From JBBSEZ01 sp038239195 (GTDB lineage: Bacteria > Planctomycetota > Planctomycetia > Gemmatales > Gemmataceae), in assembly GCA_038239195.1 (NCBI GenBank), contig JBBSEZ010000224.1:1-16032 (forward strand): a DNA stretch of 16,032 nt, given 5' to 3'. The notes below the pieces were generated by a model, which saw nothing but the letters and a program-made list of their open reading frames with translations, did not search any database and had not been told where the DNA came from. Position numbers and translations under genes: made by a program. Positions 6,274-13,548 of the stretch are shown here, piece by piece. Each line of letters opens with the position of its first letter. The first letter of the stretch is position 1.

Positions 6274-8199
6274 TTACCTCGCACGCAACAAGGAGAGCCG
6301 GATTGTCTCGTACCGCTTGCGCAACGGGCGCTCGATGCAGTCCGGCAGCAGGCGGGCCCATCGGCGGGCCCAGCCGCGGAACCTGCGGGCCGCCGGGGCG
6401 AAGAAGGCCTTGACGACCGCGGCGCGGCGACGGCCGACGTGGGGCCCCCCCGCGCGTTGCACCTGTAGCAACTGCGCGATGAGGCCGGGCGCCTTCTGGA
6501 AGCGCTCCTCGACCTCGGTGGTCACGTAGGCCAGGGTGCGGCAAAGGGCCCCGACGCGGTCGCCGCCCAGGAGGAGCAGATCGCCGACCCACGAGCCCGA
6601 TCGCAGGTGTTCCTTCTGTTCGGACAGGAAGTCGCGCCGCCAGAACACCACTGCGGCCGGGACGAGCGCCCCTGCCAGCACGGCCCCGGAAGGCGGTGGG
6701 ACAAAGCGGGCCGAGCGCAACTTGCCCGAGGCGTCGGCCCCGACCGCCTCGCCGACGATGGCGACTCGATCCGGCCTGGCGGCCAGGGCGGCGCGCGCCG
6801 CCCCGCTCGCGCCCTCGCACAGGCGGTCCCCTTCGCGCAGGTAGCAGACGAGGGAATGGCTGGTCTGGGCCAACCAGTCCAGGTTCTTCGAGGGCCCGGC
6901 AACGACGCGAGCCCCGGGAAGGTTGGCGACCAAGGCGCCTGTCCGGTCGTCCCCGCGCGGCACCCCGCCGAGGATCAGCACCTCGTCGTGGTCGTCCGCC
7001 TCGAATGACAGGCTGGCGAGGGTGGCCGCCAGGGCGGGGCCTCCGGCGAACGGTCGGACCACGTAGCTCACCTTCTCCCGAACCGCCGGGCTGGCCTGGG
7101 CGGCAAAACGAGCAGGGGCCTCGTCGAGGATCGCCAGGGTTTCCCGGGCGAGGATGCGAACGTCGAAGCGCTCCGCGCGAGCCCGACCGCGCTCGACAAG
7201 GGCCTGCCGCAGGGCCGAGTCTTCCGCCAGCCGGGCGATAACATCGGCCAGTCCGGCGGCGGTGGGCTCGACGTACAGAGCGGCGCTCTCGGCAATCTCG
7301 GGAATGCTGGCAACGCGGGTGGCGATGACCGGACAGCCACATTGCATGGCCTCGACGAGCGGCATCCCGAAGCCCTCGAACTGGCTGGGATAACACAGCG
7401 CCAGGGCGTGCTCGTAAAGGTAACGCAGGCTCTCCGGCGATACGTGCCCCAGCCACAGCACCTTGCCGGCAAGACCGTGGGCGACGATCCGCTCTTCGAT
7501 GGCGACGCCGGGGCTGGCGGGTTGTCCGGTCAGGACGGCGCCGCAGTCGATTCCCTGCCGCTGGAGAAGCGCCACCGCTTCGAGCAACAGTTCGTGGTTC
7601 TTGTGCGGGTAGAGGTTGGCGGGGTAGAACACGAACCGGCCTGGCAGCGCGGGCAAGTGGGCCGGCCAGTCGCCCCGCGCCAACCGCATCTCCTCGTTGG
7701 CCGCCAGCCAGGTCACCTTCACCTTGTCTTCGGGCACGCCGAACGACTGGCAGATCGACTGCTTCGAGAACTCGGAGATCGTGATCAGCGTCGTGACGGC
7801 ATGGGCCGTGCGCGGATACAGGATCGCCCTCAGGGCGAGCTGTTCCGGCGTGAAGTATTCGGGAAAAAACTGTTCCTGCACGTCGGCGAGCGTGGCCACC
7901 GTGGGCCGATCGAGCAGATCGGGAGCGAAGCCGTTCAGGGGGCAGAAGGTCACGTCGAAGCGATCGGCGTGCCCAAAGAGCTCGTCCTGGTGGGAGACCT
8001 CGACCGATTCCACGCGTTCGCGCTCGGCGAGGGAGAGTTGCCGCACGATCGCGGCCAGGGAAGGTTGCCCGTGGCTGCCGTGGAACAGAACGAACGAGTG
8101 GTTCGAGAGGCGCACCAGCCAGGGGAGGAGTTGCAGCACGTACTGCCGCATTCCCCCACCGTTCGACACCAGAGCGTAGAGATTGACGCCGATACGCAT
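6274..8199 (-). CDS. GT4 glycosyltransferase with degenerate GT2-like C-terminal domain
   Basis: The 641-residue product begins MRIGVNLYAL with a glycine-rich loop NGGGMRQY at 23-30. It continues with LITISEFSKQSI (138-149), FYPANLYPHKNH (191-202) and the E-x7-E pair E275/E283 in FEGFGMPLVE, so residues 1-360 are an intact GT4 enzyme. Residues 376-490 follow a GT2 pattern in order (VSYVVRPFAGG, then DEVLILGG, then LVCYLREGDRL, then ALAARPDRVAIVG). The Asp-rich donor motif is missing, and the expected 'DxDD' is REGD at 455-458, so this half is probably inactive. A VVFWRRDFL element (517-525) resembles the post-catalytic part of GT2 proteins. The last 50 residues are strongly basic and amphipathic, suggesting membrane contact. 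The layout parallels the intact GT4-GT2 fusion at 197-2524. It is the first gene of a three-gene minus-strand operon, with a weak GGTGAG ribosome-binding site. Confidence 0.88.
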   Translation of the reverse strand: MRIGVNLYALVSNGGGMRQYVLQLLPWLVRLSNHSFVLFHGSHGQPSLAAIVRQLSLAERERVESVEVSHQDELFGHADRFDVTFCPLNGFAPDLLDRPTVATLADVQEQFFPEYFTPEQLALRAILYPRTAHAVTTLITISEFSKQSICQSFGVPEDKVKVTWLAANEEMRLARGDWPAHLPALPGRFVFYPANLYPHKNHELLLEAVALLQRQGIDCGAVLTGQPASPGVAIEERIVAHGLAGKVLWLGHVSPESLRYLYEHALALCYPSQFEGFGMPLVEAMQCGCPVIATRVASIPEIAESAALYVEPTAAGLADVIARLAEDSALRQALVERGRARAERFDVRILARETLAILDEAPARFAAQASPAVREKVSYVVRPFAGGPALAATLASLSFEADDHDEVLILGGVPRGDDRTGALVANLPGARVVAGPSKNLDWLAQTSHSLVCYLREGDRLCEGASGAARAALAARPDRVAIVGEAVGADASGKLRSARFVPPPSGAVLAGALVPAAVVFWRRDFLSEQKEHLRSGSWVGDLLLLGGDRVGALCRTLAYVTTEVEERFQKAPGLIAQLLQVQRAGGPHVGRRRAAVVKAFFAPAARRFRGWARRWARLLPDCIERPLRKRYETIRLSLLRAR

Positions 8200-8586
8200 G
8201 GAAACGGCTCACCGATCAGGAGGAAAGAATCTCGGCCCGAACGAGGGGAAGTGAAGGTGTACGAACAGCCCGCGACATCCTGAATATCGGCTGAGACAGT
8301 TCTCCGGAATAGGAGATTTTTTCGGAACCGGCTCAAGGGGAGGAGGCCTCCTGGCTGAACAGGGCAAATGGCGCCCATTCGGGAGAAATGGGTACTTTCT
8401 CGAGGCTGTTGATCCGATGGATTCAACGGAGAGGCTTTCCGGAAAGGCCAGGATGAATGGGAGCCGCTGCGCCGCCGCAAGCCGGGCTTGGGAGTTACCT
8501 TTCTACCCGGGACGGCACCGGGGGCGCTCACGCGCGCGCCCCTCGCCCGGCAAACGGCCGTCCAGCAGCACTCCAGGGAGAGGACG
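8200..8586. other. Divergent intergenic region with a cluster of dyads
   Basis: This 387-bp stretch separates the start of the minus-strand operon (8199) from the start of the membrane protein (8587). I see no gene and no convincing sigma-70 promoter. Four dyads lie in the part that would be the plus-strand leader. They are a short terminator-like stem, TCTCC-GGAATA-GGAGA, followed by six T (8301-8322); a perfect 12-bp palindrome AGGAGGCCTCCT (8341-8352); CCCATT/AATGGG (8374-8392); and GTTGATCC-GAT-GGATTCAAC with one bulge (8408-8427). They may bind regulators or fold in the leader. Confidence 0.4.
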
Positions 8587-11079
8587 ATGGGGTTGTTGTT
8601 CCGCTCGGTTCGCGGACTGTCCTGGCCGCTGGCCGTCACACTCCTGGCGCTCGCCGCCCTGGCCCTCCTTTCCGGTCGCTACAACGGCTACGTCACCGCG
8701 TTCAACTCCGACGACCTTTACCTGGTGGACTTCTGCGACGACCTGCTCGCCGGCCGGGACCTGGTCGGGTGGCACCTGCCTGGAGCCCCCTATCTCGTCC
8801 CGGACCTGGTTCTGGTCATTCCCTGTCGGCTCCTCTTGCCCGAGGTGTGGCAGGTTTTCCTGGCGTACGCCCTCCTGTACTACGCCTTGGTGGCGGTAGC
8901 CCTGGCCTGGCTGGCCCGCGAGAGCGGCCTGCGCTGGACCGACGCCTGGAGCGCGGCCGCCCTGGGTGTCGCCCTGCTGCTGGCCTTGCACCTCGACCCC
9001 GTCTACGGTCATCGCATGAGTCACCTGGCCCGCCCCGGAACCCACCTGGGCCTGGTGCCGATCGGCCTGCTACTCGCCGCCTTCCTCCTCCGTTCGGTCC
9101 GCGACGGCTTTCGCCCCCTCCCCTCGCTGGCCATGCTCGTGCTGGCGGGCTTCACCGCCTTTTCGGATCGCCTCTTCCTGGGGCAGTTCCTGGCCCCGGC
9201 GGTTCTCATGCTGCTCCTGGGGCGCCTGGTAGGCAGTGTCTCGACCCGCCGACTGGTGCTCGCTGGCCTCCTGCTGGTTGGGGTGGTCGCCCTCTCGGTC
9301 GGCATCAAAAAGTTCTTCGGCTGGTACGGGCTCCGCTTTCTCGACCAGAACGACCAGCTCATTTCACTATTCGACGTGGCCGGGATGGCCCGCATCGCCC
9401 GGGAGCTCCGCGACTCGACGCGCCAGCAGCACCTCCAGTATGGGCTCTCGGGGCTGTTCCTGATCGTGGGGCTGCGGACCGTGGTGGTCGGCTTGCGCCA
9501 ATGCATGAGGGGAGAAGGAGCGGCAGTTCTGTTGCACGGCTCCTTCGCCCTCCTTGCCGCACTGACCGGCCTCGCGCCCCTGTTCATTCTCGGCCGATCG
9601 CCCGCGCTTGGGTTCGAGCGCTACTGCTTCACGCTCACGGTCGTGCCGGTGGTCTGGCTGGTGGTGCTCGGCGCGCTCAACGTCCGCGAAAGCTGGGCGG
9701 GATGGGGCTGGCTCTGGCAGGTGGGGCTCGCCACCTTGGTGGTGGTGCTCCTGGGGCGCAGCCTCTCCGCCGACGGCTGGCCCCCTTTCGAGCAGCCCTA
9801 TCCCGAACTGGTTCGGGTGCTGGACGGGCTTGCACGCGAGCGCGGTTGTCGGAGGGGGCTGGCGGGCTACTGGGACGCCCGGAGGATCCGCTACCTCTCG
9901 CGGGAAGGCGTTTGCGCGGTGCAGGCCATCGGCCCGGGCATTCCCTGGTTCCACGGGTGCAACCCCAATCTGTTGCTCTCGCCGGATCCGCGCGACCTGC
10001 ACGTGCCCGAGTTCCAATTCGTTGTGGTCTCGACGGTGGGCTCCGCCTTCTCGCCCGTCCCCAGCGCGGTGCAACTCGAGCACGGCGACCCCCTTGACAA
10101 GGTCCCAGTGGGCGACCAGGAGGTCTGGGTCTACGACCGGCTCACGACGATCGACTTCCGCCGCTCTCTCAACAGTCTTGTGGCCACGCGGCTGGAGCAG
10201 GCCGGCGGCTGGACCGGGCCGCAAGCCCCGCGCAAACTGGCCCACCCGCGGTCCGGGTATCGCCCGCGCCGGCGGAGCGATAGCGTGGTGGTGCTGCCGC
10301 AGGGCGGAGAGGTGGCGCTGACGTTCCCGGCCGTGCAGCACTCCCGCCTGATCGACGTCAGTGGCGACCCGAACGAGACGTTCGCGGTCACGCTGTTCCA
10401 GGGGGAGCGCGCGCTGGGCCAGGCGTCGGTTCATCCTCTTCCTTGGTCGAATTCTCAGGCCCCGTACGGTCTGCCGAGCGTCCACGCTCGACTGGTGCGG
10501 GTTCCTGACGCCGTGGCCGATGAGGGGTGGGACCGTGCGGTCGTGAGGTACGTGGGGGAGCGGCCCACGGCGGCGCTGTCGCACTTCCTGGCTTTCGCCC
10601 CCAATCCCGCTCTGTCGCTAGACGAGATGTTTCCTCCCTCCCCGGGCCGTCGCTACCCGGCCGAGGCCCTGGGCAGTCAGGTCCCGAGCCTTTACCCGGC
10701 CGGGGGTGGACGGGGGCGCCACGCCCAACGTGGCAAGCCCCACTTCATGCTCTGCGGTCCGTACGCCACTCTGACGCCGGGCCGCTACCGGATCGACTTC
10801 ACAGTCAGGACCGATGCCCCCGGGAGCCCCGACGCGCTCGTCAACCTGGAGGTGTGTGAAGCGGGCCCGAAAGTCGTCGTCAGCCGGGAGCTTCGGGGCA
10901 CCGATTTTGAGAGCGCCAGCCGTTACCAGAAGGTCAGCCTGTTCGTCGAGAACAAGACCGAGCTGTATGCGGTCGAGTTCCGGGTGCTGACGCACGGCCG
11001 GTCGGCCGTCTCGGTCGATTCCGTGGAACTGGTCCCGCTGACAGGCGCGGAGGCGGGGCAGAATGTCGCCCGGGAGTGA
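8587..11079 (+). CDS. Polytopic membrane protein, GT-C glycosyltransferase-like, with large soluble C-terminal region
   Basis: The 830-residue product has about 11 hydrophobic helices between residues 12 and 391. After the first helix comes a loop with an acidic cluster, FNSDDLYLVDFCDDLLAG (39-56), then GWHLPGAPYLVPD (61-73). An acidic motif in the first extracytoplasmic loop is the mark of GT-C enzymes, which use polyprenyl-phosphate sugars, so that role is the best guess; no exact family is recognised. Residues 400-530 look like a compact soluble domain (VWVYDRL at 513-519). Residues 565-815 are beta-rich, with YRIDFTV (734-740) and KVSLFVENKTELYAVEFRV (782-800) resembling jelly-roll carbohydrate-binding modules, probably outside the membrane. 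The ATG at 8587 follows AGGGAGAGGA and immediately precedes the first helix; the open frame starting at 8488 would add an unlikely Arg-rich leader. It stands alone on its strand between glycan genes. Confidence 0.75.
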   Translation: MGLLFRSVRGLSWPLAVTLLALAALALLSGRYNGYVTAFNSDDLYLVDFCDDLLAGRDLVGWHLPGAPYLVPDLVLVIPCRLLLPEVWQVFLAYALLYYALVAVALAWLARESGLRWTDAWSAAALGVALLLALHLDPVYGHRMSHLARPGTHLGLVPIGLLLAAFLLRSVRDGFRPLPSLAMLVLAGFTAFSDRLFLGQFLAPAVLMLLLGRLVGSVSTRRLVLAGLLLVGVVALSVGIKKFFGWYGLRFLDQNDQLISLFDVAGMARIARELRDSTRQQHLQYGLSGLFLIVGLRTVVVGLRQCMRGEGAAVLLHGSFALLAALTGLAPLFILGRSPALGFERYCFTLTVVPVVWLVVLGALNVRESWAGWGWLWQVGLATLVVVLLGRSLSADGWPPFEQPYPELVRVLDGLARERGCRRGLAGYWDARRIRYLSREGVCAVQAIGPGIPWFHGCNPNLLLSPDPRDLHVPEFQFVVVSTVGSAFSPVPSAVQLEHGDPLDKVPVGDQEVWVYDRLTTIDFRRSLNSLVATRLEQAGGWTGPQAPRKLAHPRSGYRPRRRSDSVVVLPQGGEVALTFPAVQHSRLIDVSGDPNETFAVTLFQGERALGQASVHPLPWSNSQAPYGLPSVHARLVRVPDAVADEGWDRAVVRYVGERPTAALSHFLAFAPNPALSLDEMFPPSPGRRYPAEALGSQVPSLYPAGGGRGRHAQRGKPHFMLCGPYATLTPGRYRIDFTVRTDAPGSPDALVNLEVCEAGPKVVVSRELRGTDFESASRYQKVSLFVENKTELYAVEFRVLTHGRSAVSVDSVELVPLTGAEAGQNVARE

Positions 11080-11614
11080 CGGGCCTCGCTGCCCGACTGG
11101 GCCACGACAAGGAATTCATGGACACAGTCACAACCACGGCTGTCACGCTCACCCTGGTGCAGGGCCAGCGCAGCACCTCGACCTGTTCCTGTTGGACTGC
11201 TTCCAAGGCGTCCACGTGGGCAGCGTAGGCGCCAGGGTTGATGCCCATCTCCGCCCACAGGCCCTCGGGCACGAGGCTGGGGCGCGCTGGAGAAGAAGTG
11301 GGGCGGGGCGCTGATCAACGGCTTGAAGGTGATCTTGCAGAGCGCCCTGCGCATGACCTGGAAGGGGAAGTACCCGGTGGTCAAAAGGCTGGGCGGGCTA
11401 CCCCGAGGGCGCCCGCCTGACCGTGAGAGAGATGATGCGCGACAAGGCGCGCCTGGAACGGTCCGCGGCCCTTCCCAAGTACGACGTCACGCTCAAACCC
11501 AAGCCGAGCGGAATGCGAGGAAAGGAAAACCTGCCGCTCGCCTTACGACACCGATCTACCGCTGGGGCTCGAGTTCCACGGCGGCCTACGGGCTGTTTTC
11601 TCGTGCCGCGTTTC
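11080..11614. other. Gene-free convergent region containing transposase debris
   Basis: This 535-bp region lies between the convergent stop codons at 11079 and 11615. No intact reading frame with a plausible start was found. Part of it (11272-11512) reads as a broken transposase end, described separately. From 11080 to 11271 I see only short frames on both strands without a recognisable family. No clear T-tailed terminator hairpin was seen. Confidence 0.5.
11272..11512 (+). pseudogene. Frameshifted C-terminal remnant of a transposase (ISAzo13-like)
   Basis: Two frames together give a protein-like segment. Frame 1 from 11272 reads RGWGALEKKWGGALINGLKV and continues to SALRMTWKGKYPVVK. From about 11385 the match jumps to frame 2, reading GYPEGARLTVREMM, then ARLERSAALPKYDVTLKPK, to about 11512. 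The joined pattern (WG-LEKxW-G, then M-TWKG-xPVV, then YxxG-xLTxxxM, then ARLER-xxLPK-x-DV) is the C-terminal end I remember from transposases commonly annotated as ISAzo13-like, which follow a YYPPYHSKYNPVERCWG core. That core and the rest of the protein are not visible upstream. The fragment is therefore truncated and frameshifted, and it has no start codon. The assignment rests on memory of the family pattern. Confidence 0.55.
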
Positions 11615-12847
11615 TTACGACTGCTTCCGGGCCAGGAAATGCACGTACCGGCCAGCCGGCTGCCTCTCCTCCGTTTCCAAATCCTGGAGGACGGTCACTT
11701 CGCACCCCCGGCGGCGGAAGAACTCCATCAGGTCGTCGCCGTGGAAGAAGTAACCGGTGTTGTTCACCCCTGCCGTGCATTCGCCTACCATCTCCTGATA
11801 GGGCTTGGCCCGGTAGGTCGCGCCGCGGTGTTCCAGGGTGTCGAAGGCATAGGTGGGGCGCCGTTCGGTGGCGCAGAAGCCGCCGACGAAGACGTTGCGC
11901 GACAGGCTGAGCAAGTTCTCCAGGAACAGAAACGGTGCCACGCTGTGGTAGTAGACCCCGTGGGCGATGGCCAGATCGAACGTGCCGCACTTCACGGCGT
12001 CGCTGTTGTGGAAATCGTCCAGCACAATCCGCACGTTGTCCCAGCCGAACACGTGACTGTTCAGGATCATTTTGATGGCGTTCTCGGGGCGCGACTCGAT
12101 GCAGGTCACGCGGGCGCCGGCCTTGACCAGCCCGCCCGTCTGGGCGCCGTCGAGGGGGCCGAACTCGATCACGCTCTTGCCGGCCAGCGGAAAGGCCGCC
12201 TCCAGCTCGTCCATGCCGCCGAGGTAGGCCTCCCCGAGCAAGTAGGGCATGAGGCCCTCCAGCGGCTGGTTGTAGGGGAGGACCGCCTTGGCCTTCTCCA
12301 GCAGCGCGACCGGCAGCGCCAGCTCCTGGACGCAGACCACGCGCTCGCCGTAGCGCTCCTTCAGCCGGTGGATGACCCACCACTGGCGAGCGGTCACCGG
12401 GATGGAACAGACGAGGAAGACGTCGGCGGAGGAGGCACTCAGATCGACCTCCTGGTCCCAGTCCCAGCGAACCCCGTCGGCATGTCTGCCCGTTGCCTGC
12501 AAGGCGAGTTGCAGTGGCTGGACCTGCTCCGCGGTGCCCAGCAGGGCCACGCGCCGGGCTTCTGGGCTCAACCGGGACAGGATCAGCTTCTGCTGATAGA
12601 AGGGCTGCTTCCAGACGTCCGGGAGGACCCAGTTGACTTCCTCCCCGGACACCGGCCGATTCTTCCCCCGGCATTCGGGGCTGTTCTTGATCTTGCGGAT
12701 CAGGTCCTTCCGCGAATTTCCATCGCTGAGGAACTCACACCAGATCGCCAGGGCGCCCGGGTCCACTTCGCGCTTGAGCAGGTCGCGGTAAAGGCGGGCC
12801 ACGAACTGTCTTTCCCGGAACACCACCCGCTTGATCGCCTTGAGCAT
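11615..12847 (-). CDS. DUF4214 domain-methyltransferase fusion
   Basis: The 410-residue product has three parts. Residues 14-58 (FVARLYRDLLKREVDPGALA at 15-34, then WCEFLSDGNSRKDL and NSPE) match the DUF4214 repeat, found in surface and glycosylation proteins. Residues 98-175 look like a small Rossmann-type domain without clear motifs. Residues 222-405 are a class I SAM methyltransferase: motif I is SVIEFGPLDGAQTGGLVKAG (225-244), motif II is VTCIESR (247-253), VLDDFHN follows at 275-281 and AIAHGVYYHS at 293-302. The substrate is unknown; the glycan context suggests methylation of a sugar or lipid carrier. I chose ATG 12847 because AAGGAG lies at a good distance upstream and the protein then starts at a basic helix. 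An upstream in-frame start at 12910 would fall inside the MITE-like element. The gene is alone on its strand, with its leader next to that element. Confidence 0.85.
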   Translation of the reverse strand: MLKAIKRVVFRERQFVARLYRDLLKREVDPGALAIWCEFLSDGNSRKDLIRKIKNSPECRGKNRPVSGEEVNWVLPDVWKQPFYQQKLILSRLSPEARRVALLGTAEQVQPLQLALQATGRHADGVRWDWDQEVDLSASSADVFLVCSIPVTARQWWVIHRLKERYGERVVCVQELALPVALLEKAKAVLPYNQPLEGLMPYLLGEAYLGGMDELEAAFPLAGKSVIEFGPLDGAQTGGLVKAGARVTCIESRPENAIKMILNSHVFGWDNVRIVLDDFHNSDAVKCGTFDLAIAHGVYYHSVAPFLFLENLLSLSRNVFVGGFCATERRPTYAFDTLEHRGATYRAKPYQEMVGECTAGVNNTGYFFHGDDLMEFFRRRGCEVTVLQDLETEERQPAGRYVHFLARKQS

Positions 12848-12880
12848 CTGCCTCTTCTCCTTGGCTCCCTCCTGCCGTAG

Positions 12881-12958
12881 CAGCCTGTTGAAAAAGCCCC
12901 CGTGGGGCACAACAACCCCGGTGTTTCGGGGCGGTTTTCTGGGTTTTTCAACAGGCTG
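12881..12958. mobile_element. 78-bp MITE-like element with 15-bp perfect terminal inverted repeats and 4-bp target duplication
   Basis: The ends CAGCCTGTTGAAAAA (12881-12895) and TTTTTCAACAGGCTG (12944-12958) are perfect reverse complements. The element is bounded exactly by GTAG direct repeats at 12877-12880 and 12959-12962, which look like a target-site duplication. The inside holds two GC hairpins. GCCCC-ACG-GGGGC followed by TTTTT reads on the minus strand (12908 down to 12891), and CCCCG-GTGTTT-CGGGG followed by CGGTTTT reads on the plus strand. The element may therefore act as a two-way transcription terminator. It carries no transposase and must have been moved in trans. It sits 33 bp upstream of the DUF4214-methyltransferase start. 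Confidence 0.75.
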
Positions 12959-13170
12959 GTAGCCCTGCCAGGGCCACCTCCCTGGTAAGGATCGGCAAAA
13001 CGTCCATCCTACTTGACCTCCGCGAGCCCGCTTCCCCGGCCACCCCCCTGGCGTCGATTAACCCTGGGGGCCTTGCCCGCTGTCGGGAAAACCCGGGGCG
13101 GCCAGCCCCAAACCCGGTTCTCGACGAGGCGCAGGTGCCCTGGCCTCGGCGCCCTACCCGATTGTCAACG

Positions 13171-13201
13171 AGCGTACCGCCCCCTGGGGCGGTACGCTTT
13201 T
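13171..13201 (+). terminator. Intrinsic terminator hairpin
   Basis: AGCGTACCGCCCC (13171-13183) pairs perfectly with GGGGCGGTACGCT (13186-13198). The strong GC-rich 13-bp stem is followed on the plus strand by TTTT (13198-13201). On the minus strand no T-tract follows, so the orientation is plus. No plus-strand gene lies directly upstream, so it would end either readthrough, an unannotated small transcript, or a long leader of the SGNH gene as an attenuator. The innermost pairs probably open to make a realistic loop. Confidence 0.65.
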
Positions 13202-13548
13202 CTGCGCAGAGGTTCCGGTTATAGGGCGCGGCGGGGCAAAAGCACTTCTTTCTCGATCGGGAATCTGCCCCTCATCTCCCCCCCCCCAAGAAACCGACTA
13301 ATCCCATGAAGCTCGAACCGGATGCTAGGCAGGGCAAGGTGATCGGGACGCCCATGCGATTCTGGCAGATCGAACAAGGTCGCCAGCGCGAGCAAGGAAC
13401 GAGGACTGGCACTCGTGGATTCGTGTCGTCCCCGCCGTGCCATTCCTCGCCTGAGATGCCCAGACAACCCCGGTTTGTTGCCCCTTTTCCCCAGGCTCCT
13501 CAGAGGTTTTTTTCAGGGCCTCTTCGCTTGGCCCTGGAGGTTCCGGCG

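Larger units (their letters stand above)
12848..13548. other. 700-bp intergenic region between divergent genes
   Basis: No gene is supported here. The region holds the MITE-like element (12881-12958). Just after it are two overlapping hairpins (GCCCT/AGGGC at 12962-12974 and CCAGGG/CCCTGG at 12968-12985) and a short CGGG-AAAA-CCCG dyad. An intrinsic-terminator hairpin sits at 13171-13201 and a run of ten C at 13278-13287. The reading frame of the SGNH gene is open back to 13306, but that stretch has no family signal or ribosome-binding site. No clear promoter was found for either flanking gene. Confidence 0.6.

Noticed and set aside
6269..8212. The minus-strand frame of the GT2 gene stays open upstream to 8212, giving a 970-codon frame
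   Set aside because: The extra part is Arg/Gly/Pro-rich without family motifs and shadows the GT4 gene in another frame; the GT2 gene has its own ribosome-binding site at 6268.
8301..8322. Short hairpin with six T as a true terminator
   Set aside because: The stem is only 5 bp and it lies between divergent genes, so nothing obvious needs terminating; kept only as a dyad.
8457..10097. 546-codon plus-strand frame overlapping the membrane protein
   Set aside because: It is Pro/Arg/Gly-rich with no recognisable domain; the overlapping frame has membrane helices and a good start.
11423..12880. 485-codon plus-strand frame opposite the DUF4214-methyltransferase
   Set aside because: It is an antisense shadow caused by high GC at third positions; only its first 30 codons (transposase remnant) look protein-like.
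13278..13287. Run of ten C as a phase-variation tract
   Set aside because: It is not inside a coding region or between promoter elements that I can identify, so an on/off switching role is unsupported.
13306..13548. Upstream in-frame extension of the SGNH gene
   Set aside because: It has no ribosome-binding site and no protein-like pattern, and it would bury the membrane anchor; the GGAGG before 13549 decides the start.
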